64,000 nt of DNA from Phytopseudomonas daroniae (lineage in GTDB: Bacteria > Pseudomonadota > Gammaproteobacteria > Pseudomonadales > Pseudomonadaceae). Each line of letters begins with the position of its first letter. The stretch's first letter is position 1. The notes beneath the pieces were generated by a model. It was not told where the DNA came from, did not search any database, and saw only the letters and a program-made list of their open reading frames with translations. Shown one piece after another: positions 54,867-64,000 of this stretch. The stretch spans positions 124,001 to 188,000 of the forward strand of contig NZ_QJUI01000004.1 of assembly GCF_004327285.1 (NCBI RefSeq), given 5' to 3'. A program made the position numbers and the translations under genes.

Positions 54867-57800
54867 TCAAACCGGCAATACCGGTAGCTGGCTCTGCGCC
54901 ATATCGCTCAGCTCGCGATTGGCCACGGCGTACATGGCGTAATCGCTACCCGTAGCCGCACGCAGCTCGGCGAGCATGGCTTTCCAGCGCTCGACCAGAC
55001 GGCGGTTCTGTTCCAGCCACGCCTCGACCCGTTCCTCGATCGACTCCGGCCCGCCTGCCAGTTGCAGCACGGATACCGTGATCGCCCGTTGCTGGGCATC
55101 CAGGTCATCGCGGAATGCCTCGCGGGCCAGGGCCTGCCAGTTGCTTTCCACGCTCAGGCTGCTGATCTGCTGCAGGTACCACGACAGATCCAGGGCATCG
55201 GCCACGGCGAAGTATGCCGAGGCCACCTCGGTCGGCTCGCGGCCGGTGAGATCCGCCGATTCGATGATCGGCAGCAGCGTGTACAGGTGGCCGGTTCCCG
55301 CGACCACCCGGGACAGCAGCTCCGGCACACCGGCTTCGACGTAGGTCTGGTAGCGGGCCATCCACTGATCGCGAGCCGGTCCTTCGAGCAACTCGTCCAG
55401 GCGCATGGCCAGGGCCTTGACCCGTGGGCCGAGGTGGGCGACGTCGCGGGCAGCGTCCAGGTCATTGCGGCGGCTGCGCAGGTACCAGCGGGTGGCACGA
55501 CGACCGAGGCGCATCAGCTCGTCCATCATGGTCAGTTGCAGATCGGCAGGCACCTGGTTGTCCAGGGCCTCGATCTGCCGCCACCAGAACGGCAGATGGA
55601 ACACGTCACGCACCACCACGTAGGCAGCGGCCACCTGGGCCGAACCCACCCCGGTGGACTCCTTGAGGCGCTGCACGAAAGTGATGCCCATGTGGTTGAC
55701 CAGATCGTTGGCGATCTGCGTGCTGACGATCTCGCGCTTGAGGCGGTGACGACGCATGGCCTCGCCGTACTGCTGAGCCAGCCGTGGCGGGAAGGCGGTT
55801 TCCATCTCGCGGGCCAGGTAATCGTCATCCGCGATACCGGACTTGATCAGCGACTCCTGCAGCTCGATCTTGCTGTAGGAAATCAGCACCGAGAGCTCCG
55901 GGCGGGTCAGGCCCTGGCCCTTGATGGCGCGCTCATTGAGCTCCTCTTCGGTGGGCAGGAACTCCAGTGCGCGGTCGAGCTTGCCGGAGGCCTCCATTGC
56001 CGCCATCAGACGCTTGTATTCACCCTGACGTTCGCGCGCACGGCGCTCGGCCAGCGACAGTGCCTGGGTCTGCTTGTAGTTGTTGCCCAGCACCAGATTG
56101 CCCACGTCTTCGGTCATCTCGGCGAGCAGCGTGTTGCGCTGCTTGCCGGTCATGTCGCCGGCGGTGACGATCTCGTTGAGCAGGATCTTGATGTTCACCT
56201 CGTGGTCGGAGCAGTCCACCCCAGCGGCGTTGTCGATGAAGTCGGTGTTGCTGGCACCGCCATTGAGGCCGAACTCGACACGACCCAGTTGCGTCATGCC
56301 CAGGTTGCCGCCCTCGCCCACCACCTTGGCACGCAGCTCGCGGCCGTCGACACGCAGCAGGTCGTTGGCCTTGTCGCCGACGTCGGCATGGCTCTCGCGA
56401 CTCGACTTGACGTAGGTACCGATGCCGCCGTTCCAGATCAGATCCACCGGCGCCTTTAGCAGCGCGTTGAGCAGCTCGGTGGGCGCCAGCTTGTCGGCCT
56501 GGATATCGAAGCGGGCCTTCATTTCCGGGCTGATGGCGATGCTCTTGGCGCTACGCAGGAAGATGCCGCCGCCCTGGGAAATCAGCGAGGTGTCGTAATC
56601 GGCCCAGCTCGAACGTGGCAGGTCGAACAGACGCTTGCGCTCAACGAAACTGCGCGCCGCATCCGGGTTGGGGTCGATGAAGATATGCAGGTGGTTGAAC
56701 GCGGCGACCATCTGCAGCGATTCGGACAGCAGCAGGCCATTGCCGAATACGTCGCCGGCCATGTCGCCGATACCGATCACTGTAGTCAGGTCTTTCTGCA
56801 CGTCCATGCCGCGCTCGCGAAAATGCCGCTGCACGGAAACCCAGGCGCCCTTGGCGGTGATGCCCATGCCCTTGTGGTCGTAACCGGCCGAACCGCCGGA
56901 GGCGAATGCATCGCCCAGCCAGAAGCCGTATTCGCCGGCAATGCCGTTGGCGATGTCGGAGAAGGTCGCAGTGCCCTTGTCGGCAGCGACGACCAGATAG
57001 GGGTCATCGGCATCGTGGCGTACCACGTTGGCCGGTGGCGCCACCTCGCCTTCTTTCAGGTTGTCGGTGATGTCGAGCAGCCCGCTGATGAAGATGCGGT
57101 AGCAGGCGATGGCCTCGGCCTGGATCTCGTCGCGACCGCCACCCACCGGCAGACGACGCGGCACGAAACCGCCCTTGGCACCGACCGGCACGATCACCGC
57201 GTTCTTGACCTGCTGCGCCTTGACCAGGCCAAGCACTTCGGTGCGGAAATCCTCCTCACGGTCGGACCAGCGCAGACCACCGCGTGCGACGGTGCCGAAG
57301 CGCAGATGTACGCCCTCGACCCGCGGCGAGTAGACGAAGATCTCGAACTTCGGCACTGGTCGTGGCAGCTCGGGAATCGCGCTCGGATTGAACTTGAAAC
57401 TGAAGTAGTGCTTCGCCTCGCCCTGGGCGTCCGGCTGATAGAAGTTGGTACGCAGAGTCGCCTTGATCAGATCCAGGTAGCGACGCAGGATGCGGTCTTC
57501 GTTGAGCACCGCGACGTTGTCCAACGCCCCGAGGATGGCCTGTTCCAACTTGTTCTGCTTGTCGTGCAGATCATCGTCGCTGAGTTTGCGGGCGAGATAG
57601 AAGCGCGTCTTGAACAGACGCACCAGCTCGCGAGCGATATCGGCGTGGTTGAGCAGCGTGTTGGCGATATAGCCAAGGTCGAAGCCCAGGCGAATCTGCT
57701 TCAGGTAACGGGCATAGGCACGCAGTAGCGCGACATCGCGCCACGGCAGACCGGCCGTCAGCACCAGTCGGTTGAAGGCATCGTTCTCGGCGTCGCCACG

Positions 57801-59735
57801 TACGATGTGCACGAAGGCATCCTGCAGCGTGTCGTTTAGCTGCTGGATATCGAGCTTGAGACCTTCGCCGTAAGTGAAGGCGAAATCGTGAATCCAGAAC
57901 TCGCGACCGCTCTGGTGCTGTAGACGATAGGGGAATTCGCCGAGTACACGCAGGCCGAGGTTTTCCAGGATCGGCAGCACGTCGGACAGCGCCAGCGGCG
58001 TATCGGCGTGATACAGCTTGCAGTGCAGTTGACGCTCACCCGGTACCAGCGGCTGGTAGAAGCTCATGACCAGCGGGCGCTCCTCGGAGAGGCTGCGCAG
58101 GTGCTGCATGTCGACAACGGCCGAGTGCGCCGGGAAGCGCTCGCGGTAACCGGCCGGGAAATGCTTGGGGAAGTCGGTGAGCACGCGAGTGCCTTTGGCC
58201 TCGCCGAAACTCTCCACCATCAGGGCAGCGTAATCGTCCGTCCAGGAGCGGCAGGCCTGGATGGCTTCGCGCTCGAGTTGCTGCGGATCGATATCCAGCT
58301 TGGTCTTTGGATCGACGCGCAGGATGAACTGCACACGGGCCAGCACCGACTCGGAGAAGTAGGTCCAGAACTCGCAATCGCTGGCTTGCAGACGATCGAC
58401 CAGCACTTGCTGAATGCGCAGGCGAGTCTCGGTGGAATAGATGTCGCGCGGTACGTACGCCAGGGCGTAGACGAAACGGCCGTAGGGGTCGAAACGCAGG
58501 AACAGGCGCACCTTGTTGCGCTCCTGAATCTGCACGATCGACAGCGCCGTGCTGGCCAGCTCGTCTACCGGGGTCTGGAACAGATCGTCGCGCGGCAGCA
58601 CCTCGAGAACCTTGACCAGCTCCTTGCTCAGGTGGCCCTGGGAAATGAAGCCGGAGCGTTTCTCCACCTCGGCGACCTTGCGCCGGATGTAGGGAATTTC
58701 GCGCACGCTTTCGCTGTAGGCAGTGGACGTATAGATGCCGAGGAAACGGTACTCCTTGACCACCTTGCCTTCGCCGTCGATTTCACGGATGGAGACGAAA
58801 TCCGGGTAGGCCGGGCGGTGCACGCGGCTTGGTTGCGCCGCCTTGGCGAACGACAGCAGGCTCGGCTCACGCAGGTAGGCCAGCGCGTAGGGCTCGATGT
58901 GCAGATCGTCCTTGCTCAGGCCGCTGCGCAGGCGTTTGGAAAGGCCCAGCAGCGAGCTTTCGTCGTACTGCAGATAACCGCCGGTGGCATCGTCGTGAAC
59001 CGTGAACTCCTCGTAACCGAGGAAGGTGAAGTGGTCGTCCTGCAGCCAGTCGAGAAACACCTTGATCTCGTCCAGCTCGGCGGCTTCGGTCTGACCGCGG
59101 CCAAGGGTGCCCTCTCCCAGTTTGCTCAGCAGTTCCTGGGCCTTGGCCTTCATCGGCTGGAAATCGGCAACGCTCAGGCGGACTTCTTCCAGTACTTCGA
59201 GCAGGGTCTTCTGCAGCGACTTGATCTCGGCGTTGCTGGCACAACGGTTGATTTCCAGGAACATCAACGATTCCCGGCTGACATCTTCGCCGGTACTGCC
59301 CTTGGGCAGCAGATCGATCAATGCGCCCTGGGGATCGCGGCGCACGCTGAGCACGCTGTTCTGCAGGGTATGGATGCTGTAACCGCGGCGCTTGAGCTCG
59401 ATGCGTACGGAATCGACGAGAAACGGAATGTCCGGGTGCAGCACTTCGATGCCGGTGTGAGTGCTTTGCCAGCCATGCTTTTCGTAATCGGGGTTGAACA
59501 CACGAACCTGGGGCTGGGCGGGATCGAAACTGGCCAGCAGGCGCCAGGCAGAAAGGGTGCAACCGACCAGATCGGAAAGACGCCGCTGGGTCAGTTCCTC
59601 GAGGGCGATGATGCCAAAGAACTGTTCAGCGAACAGGGCCACTCGTGGCAGATCCTGCTCACTGACATGCTGCGCCAGGGCCGCTTGCAGTTGATGCTGA
59701 AAGTCGGCTTTGCTGGCCGCGGTGAAGAACGCCAT
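54867..59735 (-). CDS. gdhB: NAD-specific glutamate dehydrogenase, large type
   Basis: A 1622-residue protein of the roughly 180-kDa GdhB class that oxidatively deaminates glutamate to 2-oxoglutarate with NAD. The N-terminal half contains ACT-like regulatory domains (TGIEVLHPDIPFLVDSVRIELKRRGY and others). The catalytic core is at about 780-1200: GTVARGGLRWSDREEDFRTEVLGL, the lysine region KNAVIVPVGAKGGFV, and the dinucleotide-binding part GIGDMAGDVFGNGLL. The C-terminal 400 residues are helical. Length is as in P. aeruginosa. Arginine-activated regulation is known for that enzyme. Confidence 0.97.
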   Translation of the reverse strand: MAFFTAASKADFQHQLQAALAQHVSEQDLPRVALFAEQFFGIIALEELTQRRLSDLVGCTLSAWRLLASFDPAQPQVRVFNPDYEKHGWQSTHTGIEVLHPDIPFLVDSVRIELKRRGYSIHTLQNSVLSVRRDPQGALIDLLPKGSTGEDVSRESLMFLEINRCASNAEIKSLQKTLLEVLEEVRLSVADFQPMKAKAQELLSKLGEGTLGRGQTEAAELDEIKVFLDWLQDDHFTFLGYEEFTVHDDATGGYLQYDESSLLGLSKRLRSGLSKDDLHIEPYALAYLREPSLLSFAKAAQPSRVHRPAYPDFVSIREIDGEGKVVKEYRFLGIYTSTAYSESVREIPYIRRKVAEVEKRSGFISQGHLSKELVKVLEVLPRDDLFQTPVDELASTALSIVQIQERNKVRLFLRFDPYGRFVYALAYVPRDIYSTETRLRIQQVLVDRLQASDCEFWTYFSESVLARVQFILRVDPKTKLDIDPQQLEREAIQACRSWTDDYAALMVESFGEAKGTRVLTDFPKHFPAGYRERFPAHSAVVDMQHLRSLSEERPLVMSFYQPLVPGERQLHCKLYHADTPLALSDVLPILENLGLRVLGEFPYRLQHQSGREFWIHDFAFTYGEGLKLDIQQLNDTLQDAFVHIVRGDAENDAFNRLVLTAGLPWRDVALLRAYARYLKQIRLGFDLGYIANTLLNHADIARELVRLFKTRFYLARKLSDDDLHDKQNKLEQAILGALDNVAVLNEDRILRRYLDLIKATLRTNFYQPDAQGEAKHYFSFKFNPSAIPELPRPVPKFEIFVYSPRVEGVHLRFGTVARGGLRWSDREEDFRTEVLGLVKAQQVKNAVIVPVGAKGGFVPRRLPVGGGRDEIQAEAIACYRIFISGLLDITDNLKEGEVAPPANVVRHDADDPYLVVAADKGTATFSDIANGIAGEYGFWLGDAFASGGSAGYDHKGMGITAKGAWVSVQRHFRERGMDVQKDLTTVIGIGDMAGDVFGNGLLLSESLQMVAAFNHLHIFIDPNPDAARSFVERKRLFDLPRSSWADYDTSLISQGGGIFLRSAKSIAISPEMKARFDIQADKLAPTELLNALLKAPVDLIWNGGIGTYVKSSRESHADVGDKANDLLRVDGRELRAKVVGEGGNLGMTQLGRVEFGLNGGASNTDFIDNAAGVDCSDHEVNIKILLNEIVTAGDMTGKQRNTLLAEMTEDVGNLVLGNNYKQTQALSLAERRARERQGEYKRLMAAMEASGKLDRALEFLPTEEELNERAIKGQGLTRPELSVLISYSKIELQESLIKSGIADDDYLAREMETAFPPRLAQQYGEAMRRHRLKREIVSTQIANDLVNHMGITFVQRLKESTGVGSAQVAAAYVVVRDVFHLPFWWRQIEALDNQVPADLQLTMMDELMRLGRRATRWYLRSRRNDLDAARDVAHLGPRVKALAMRLDELLEGPARDQWMARYQTYVEAGVPELLSRVVAGTGHLYTLLPIIESADLTGREPTEVASAYFAVADALDLSWYLQQISSLSVESNWQALAREAFRDDLDAQQRAITVSVLQLAGGPESIEERVEAWLEQNRRLVERWKAMLAELRAATGSDYAMYAVANRELSDMAQSQLPVLPV

Positions 59736-59927
59736 GTTTATGCTCCGTCTATGGGCTTGGTATGTGCGATTCGTGTTCCATGTCCTAGTTCAACCTTAGA
59801 CCGGGCTTACCTAAACGCCATAACGATGACTCGCTGGTCATAAGTGCCGCCTGAGCTTAACGACAGTGCATGCGCCAGCGCTTGCGATGCGGCGACATTT
59901 TCGTTCACCAGGGCCCTGTGAATGTAA

Positions 59928-59961
59928 CAAGGCCCCACACAGCATGCTGTGTGGGGCCTTG
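59928..59961 (-). terminator. Perfect palindrome downstream of the TRAP operon
   Basis: A 34-bp palindrome (half-site CAAGGCCCCACACAGCA) 26 bp after the dctM stop codon. No T-run adjoins, but the long G+C-rich stem is consistent with transcription termination. Confidence 0.7.
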
Positions 59962-59987
59962 ATGGAGAGAACGGCAGCGCTATCCCG

Positions 59988-61292
59988 TCAAGCGGCGGTC
60001 ATGGCCTGCGGCAGCACCAGCACGATCTGCGGGAAGACGGTGATGATGATGGCCATGAACACCAGCAGCAGGAAAAACGGGAAACTGGCCTTGGCCACCG
60101 TCCACATGTCCTTGCCGGTGAGGTTCTGGATGACGAACAGGTTGAACCCCACCGGCGGCGTGATCTGCGCCATCTCCACGGTGAGGATGATGAAGATGCC
60201 GAACCACAGCAGATCGATACCCGCCGCCTGAACGGCCGGCAGAATCACCGCGGTGGCCAGCAGGATGATCGAAATCCCGTCCAGGCAACTGCCGAGGATG
60301 ATGAAGAACACCATCAGCGCCAGCAGCAACACGTAAGGCGACATCTGCTTGGCGATGATCCAGTCGGCCAGCGCCGTCGGTAGCCCGGTGAAGCTCATCG
60401 CCGCGGTCAGGTAGGCCGCGCCCAGCAAAATGAAGAAGATCATGCACGAGGTGCTGACCGCGCCGAGCAGGCTCGACATGAAGGTATCCACCGTCAGCGA
60501 GCGCGAGTACAGGGCGATGGCCAGCGCGCCGACCACGCCCAGCGCCGCGGCCTCGGTGGCAGTGGCGATACCGCTGTAGATCGAACCGATCACCGAGATG
60601 ATCAGCACCACCACGGGAATCAGCAGGCGTGCACGACGCAGTTTTTCCCGCAGCGGCAGGGCTGGCTCTTGCGCAGGCAACTGATCGGCGTTGATCTTCG
60701 ACCAGATCATCAGGTAGCCGGAGAAGATCGCCAGCAACAGCAGACCGGGCAGGATGCCGGCGATGAACAAGCGCGAAACCGAAACCTGAGCGCCTACCGC
60801 GTAGACGATCATCATGATCGACGGCGGGATCAGCAGGCCGAGGGTGCCGGCGCCGGCCAGCGAGCCCATGGAGATGCCTTGCGGGTAGCCGCGCGACTTG
60901 AGCTCGGGCAGGGAGATACGGCCAATGGTCGCCGCCGTGGCGGCGGACGAGCCGCTGACCGCGGCGAAGATGCCGCAGCCCAGTACGTTGACGTGCAGCA
61001 GGCGCCCCGGCAGCCCGCGAACCCAGGGCGAAAGCCCTTTGAACATGTCTTCCGAAAGCTTGGTGCGATAGAGAATCTCGCCCATCCAGATGAACAGCGG
61101 CAGCGCCGTCAGCGTCCAGCTGGCACTGGCCGTCCAGCTGCTGGAGGCGAGGATCGAGCCGGCAGGTGCGCCACCGAACAACTCCATGCCGATGATGCCG
61201 ACCCCGAGCAGCGACAAGGCCACCCAGACACCGCCGCCGAGCAGCGCGAACAGCGCCACCAGCAGGGTGATTGCAATGATTGTGTATTCCAC
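59988..61292 (-). CDS. dctM: TRAP transporter large permease (DctM)
   Basis: A 434-residue membrane protein with about twelve helices, the channel-forming subunit of a tripartite ATP-independent periplasmic transporter. Family motifs: LFIWMGEILYRT, GSSAATAATIGRISLPELKSRGYP, and GTLGLLIPPSIMMIVYAV. Start GTG 61292. It should work with the DctQ and DctP proteins encoded just upstream, driving uptake of an organic acid by a sodium or proton gradient. Confidence 0.95.
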   Translation of the reverse strand: MEYTIIAITLLVALFALLGGGVWVALSLLGVGIIGMELFGGAPAGSILASSSWTASASWTLTALPLFIWMGEILYRTKLSEDMFKGLSPWVRGLPGRLLHVNVLGCGIFAAVSGSSAATAATIGRISLPELKSRGYPQGISMGSLAGAGTLGLLIPPSIMMIVYAVGAQVSVSRLFIAGILPGLLLLAIFSGYLMIWSKINADQLPAQEPALPLREKLRRARLLIPVVVLIISVIGSIYSGIATATEAAALGVVGALAIALYSRSLTVDTFMSSLLGAVSTSCMIFFILLGAAYLTAAMSFTGLPTALADWIIAKQMSPYVLLLALMVFFIILGSCLDGISIILLATAVILPAVQAAGIDLLWFGIFIILTVEMAQITPPVGFNLFVIQNLTGKDMWTVAKASFPFFLLLVFMAIIITVFPQIVLVLPQAMTAA

Positions 61293-61352
61293 GGCGAACT
61301 CACTTTTTATCAGGCGGCCTTGGCCACCGGGTCTATTCGTCAGGCGAGCTGC

Positions 61353-61856
61353 TTACTCGCTCATCACGCCAGGGGTTTCGTCTTCGAAACGGCGGCCCAT
61401 GCACACCAGCACCAGGCGCTCGGTCATGGCGATCACCAGGATCGCGGTGCCCAGCACCATCGGCAGTTGCGGCAGCCACATCGGGATCGGCAGCAAGCCG
61501 GAGGACACTTCCTTGAATTGGTAGGACTCGAGCACGAACAGTGCGCAGTACCAGGCCAGGTAAGCGGCGATCACCAGCCCGACGATATTGCCGAGCACCT
61601 CGACGGCGAACAGGCAGCGGCGCGGCAGGATGCGAAACAGCAGCTCGACGCGAATGTGCGCGCCGCGCATCAACGCATAGGGCAACGCCAGGAAACCCGA
61701 TGCGGCCATGCAATAGGCGGCGAATTCGTCGGTCGACGGAATCATGCTGCCGAACTGACGCGCCAGGATCTGCGCCACGATCAGCAGACAGATCAGCATC
61801 AGGAACACACCGGCAAGCATGCCGGACAGGGTATACAACTTACGTAGCCAACTCAT
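61353..61856 (-). CDS. dctQ: TRAP transporter small permease (DctQ)
   Basis: A 167-residue protein with four predicted membrane helices. Start ATG 61856 (MSWLRKLYTL); the longer frame from 61991 is G+C-rich noise overlapping the dctP stop. Family features are RQFGSMIPSTDEFAAYCMAASGFLALPYAL and RGAHIRVELL, matching DctQ proteins. It joins the substrate-binding protein and DctM. Order dctP-dctQ-dctM on one strand indicates a single operon. Confidence 0.93.
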   Translation of the reverse strand: MSWLRKLYTLSGMLAGVFLMLICLLIVAQILARQFGSMIPSTDEFAAYCMAASGFLALPYALMRGAHIRVELLFRILPRRCLFAVEVLGNIVGLVIAAYLAWYCALFVLESYQFKEVSSGLLPIPMWLPQLPMVLGTAILVIAMTERLVLVCMGRRFEDETPGVMSE

Positions 61857-61987
61857 GGCGCAAACGCCTCGCACGCGAAGGGAGCGATTGGCAAGGCGTC
61901 GCCACCTTGCGCGGTTCGGGGGATGAAAACGCCTGTGGGCTTTCACCACGATGGCAGCGAGCGTGAGCCACGCCCGCTGCCGCTTCA

Positions 61988-62974
61988 TCACTTGCGATAG
62001 GCGTCGATGATCGCCTGGCCTTCATCGCCGGTGCGCTGCAGCCACTCGGCGGCCATGGTCGCCCCGATGCTTTCGAAGCCGCTTTCGACTTCCGCCGGCG
62101 CACTCTCGCTGACCTGCATGCCATGCTCGGCCAGGGTGGCGACCAGCTTGCCGGTTTCCGCCTCGGCTGCTGCCCAGCCTTGCTGCTCGGCACGCTCCGC
62201 CGCGGCCAGGACAGCCTGCTGCGAGGCTTCCGGCAGGCGGGCGAAGGCACGGGCGTTGACGATCACGAAGTTCTTCGGAATGAATGCCTTGACGTCGTAG
62301 TAGTACTTGGAGAAATCCCAGGCCTGGGTGTCGACGCCGGTGGTCGGCGAGGTGAGCATGCCGTTGATCATGCCGGTGCTGAAAGCCTGGGGCACTTCAC
62401 CGGTGTTGATCACCGTGGGCACCGCGCCCATCAGCTCGGTCATGCGCGAGGTGGCCGGGTTGTAGGCGCGGAACTTCATGCCCTTGAAGTCGGCCATACT
62501 GCTGATCGGCGTCTTGGTGAAGATGCTCTGCGGCGACCAGGGCATGGCGTACAACAGCTTGATGCCTTGCTTCTCCAGGCGGGCCTCGACGGCTGGCCTG
62601 CTGACTTCCCAGAGCTTCTGCGCATCGGTGTAGTTGCGCGCCAGGAACGGTACGCTGTCGATCTCGTAGATCGCGTCTTCGTTGCCCAGTACCGACATCA
62701 GTACATCACCGAGTTGAACCTGGCCGGTCTGCACCGCCCGCTTGACCTCGGGACGCTTGAACAGCGACGAGTTGGCGTGCACGCGGATTTCCAGCTCGCC
62801 CGCGGTGGCGGTGGAAACCTCTTTGGCGAAGTCCTTGGCGACTTTGGTAATGGAGTTGCCATCCGGCTGTTCGACCGACATGTTCCAACGCTCAGCGGCC
62901 TGGGCGGAGATGCTCATCGTGCCCATGATGCAGGCCAGAACCGTCAGGCCGAAGCGAAACGAAGTTGTCTTCAT
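61988..62974 (-). CDS. dctP: TRAP transporter substrate-binding protein (DctP)
   Basis: A 328-residue periplasmic solute receptor from ATG 62974 with a signal peptide (about 1-27, ending AQA). DctP-family features are FAKEVSTATAGELEIRVHANSSLF, the arginine in KGMKFRAYNPAT that normally binds a substrate carboxylate, and a helix-rich C-terminal end. The ligand is therefore likely to be an organic acid; which one is unknown. Upstream is a 369-bp region and a LysR gene on the same strand that may control the operon. Confidence 0.93.
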   Translation of the reverse strand: MKTTSFRFGLTVLACIMGTMSISAQAAERWNMSVEQPDGNSITKVAKDFAKEVSTATAGELEIRVHANSSLFKRPEVKRAVQTGQVQLGDVLMSVLGNEDAIYEIDSVPFLARNYTDAQKLWEVSRPAVEARLEKQGIKLLYAMPWSPQSIFTKTPISSMADFKGMKFRAYNPATSRMTELMGAVPTVINTGEVPQAFSTGMINGMLTSPTTGVDTQAWDFSKYYYDVKAFIPKNFVIVNARAFARLPEASQQAVLAAAERAEQQGWAAAEAETGKLVATLAEHGMQVSESAPAEVESGFESIGATMAAEWLQRTGDEGQAIIDAYRK

Positions 62975-63343
62975 GTGTTTCTCCAGATCAGAAAGGGGGA
63001 CGCGGCGAACGGCCTTCAACCACTCGATGGCGCGACCCGGACACCACCCCAGCAAGGGCTGGCCCGGTGTTCAGCGTCAGAGACCCTCGAGATGCGCGGG
63101 ACGTATCGGAAGCCGTTTTCGAGTCTCGTCAGATCGCCAAAGGCTGTCCAACTAGAAAAAACGGGGGTGCATGATCAGAAATCGTTATGGGATAAAACGA
63201 GGCGCAGCAGAGCCCCTGCGCACTACTAAAGGGCAAAAAACAGATAACAGATAGTCGAAACATTCGTTCTCGCGATGATTCCGCACAGACAGCGAGCGCC
63301 ACTCTATAAAAAGGGAGCGCGCTCAACGCTGCGACGAATCCGT
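62975..63343. promoter_or_regulatory. Region between LysR gene and dctP
   Basis: 369 bp with no credible gene. The central part (about 63160-63280) is relatively A+T-rich and should hold the dctP promoter. A weak hairpin GCGCAG/CTGCGC near 63206-63226 is the only structure noticed. Confidence 0.5.
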
Positions 63344-64000
63344 TCAGGCGGTCTTGCGCTCCAGGCAATGACTGGCCAATGTCACCCGCTCATCGCCCAT
63401 TTCCTCGCTGTACTGCGCCAGCACCTCCGGAGTCAGGGCGACGATGTCCTCGATCAGTTCGAGGCCCACGCCGCTGCGCCAGGTGGCGACGATATCCAGC
63501 GGTGGCGGCTGCGGCACGTCCGCGAGGATGCTCAGCACGCCAAGCTCCAGCTCCTTGCTGACCAGCGAGGCCGGCAAGGCACCGATACCGAAGCCATCGC
63601 GGATCAGCCGGGTCATCGCCGCGACCGAGTTGACGCAGCTGATACGCGGAGAAACCACGTTGCCGGCATGCAGCAGGTTGAGGATGTCCTGGTGCGGCCG
63701 CGAGTTCTTCGAAAAGGTGATGATGCGCTCGCGAGCGAGCTCGTCCATGGAGGTGAATGGCCGGTGATAGAGCGAGCCGGTGGGCACGATCCATTGCACC
63801 GGATAGCGCGCCAGCTCCAGGTTGCGCACGCTGTCGCCGCGCATCACATCGGTCTGGAAGATGATGTCCAGATAGCCTTTCTGCAGTTGCTCGCAGAGGT
63901 TGCGCGAGGTGTCGGCAGTCAGCTCGATCTCCACCGCCGGGTAACACTCCATGATCTTTGCTACGAACGAACTCAGCCAGGTGTGAATGACGGTATCCAT
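63344..64000 (-). CDS. LysR-family regulator, C-terminal part
   Basis: The 218 visible residues are a LysR substrate-binding domain (VEIELTADTSRNLCEQLQKGYLDI, ARYPVQWIVPTGSLY, ITRLIRDGFGIGALPASLV-like). The HTH lies beyond the right edge of the window, so the Met at the border is internal. The stop codon is at 63344. Position and orientation upstream of dctPQM suggest that it senses a small organic acid and activates the TRAP transporter genes. Confidence 0.88.
   Translation of the reverse strand: MDTVIHTWLSSFVAKIMECYPAVEIELTADTSRNLCEQLQKGYLDIIFQTDVMRGDSVRNLELARYPVQWIVPTGSLYHRPFTSMDELARERIITFSKNSRPHQDILNLLHAGNVVSPRISCVNSVAAMTRLIRDGFGIGALPASLVSKELELGVLSILADVPQPPPLDIVATWRSGVGLELIEDIVALTPEVLAQYSEEMGDERVTLASHCLERKTA

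Overview
The window looks like chromosomal DNA of a Pseudomonas. The evidence is high-GC codon use, a B12-riboswitch-controlled late cobalamin operon, and typical pseudomonad genes: rmf, rlmKL, a 1622-residue NAD-glutamate dehydrogenase, cheV, ttcA, YggL, PBP4 and dgt. A member of the mendocina/oleovorans group is my guess only. No rRNA, tRNA, CRISPR array or prophage was recognised.

Layout. 1-420 is the start of a MarR regulator; 799-1128 is a 19-cysteine copper-storage-like protein. 1129-10390 is a ten-gene cobalamin operon on the minus strand (cobO, cobB, bluB, cbiB, cobD, cobQ, cobU, cobT, cobC, cobS), with a promoter and adenosylcobalamin riboswitch at 10140-10390. 10399-16398 is housekeeping: two NlpC/P60 lipoproteins, a sirtuin, a Tag-like glycosylase, ttcA, a DnaJ-related protein, SprT and cytochrome b561.

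16524-34282 is an accessory catabolic island, visibly richer in A+T than its surroundings. It holds a hydroxyquinol-type intradiol dioxygenase and a maleylacetate reductase (together hydroxyquinol to 3-oxoadipate), two TIM-barrel isomerase/dehydratase proteins, two Gfo/Idh/MocA dehydrogenases (one IolG-like), small Dabb and NTF2-like proteins, a LamB porin, an MFS sugar porter, a ChvE-GguA-GguB ABC importer and two paralogous LysR regulators. No aromatic hydroxylase is present. The most interesting reading is therefore a route that turns a cyclitol, or the aglycone of an aryl glycoside, into hydroxyquinol by oxidation and elimination. A decayed IS3-type element sits inside the island.

34623-48134 carries cheV, a glutaredoxin-like protein, a DUF5610-like protein, a DUF883/YqjE/YqjK-type trio, an EAL phosphodiesterase, an XRE regulator with two small divergent genes, dgt, an FUSC protein, a Cache-HAMP sensor with no recognised output domain, yggL and dacB. 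48255-64000 carries rlmKL, rmf, pyrD, two poorly characterised proteins, an alpha/beta hydrolase, gdhB, a TRAP transporter (dctMQP) and a partial LysR gene.

Scattered through the core are non-autonomous MITE-like elements of three families. One family has three full copies of about 262 bp and one 47-bp remnant; the other two have one copy each. Most are flanked by CTAR-type repeats, and copies of the first family sit almost exactly at gene boundaries.
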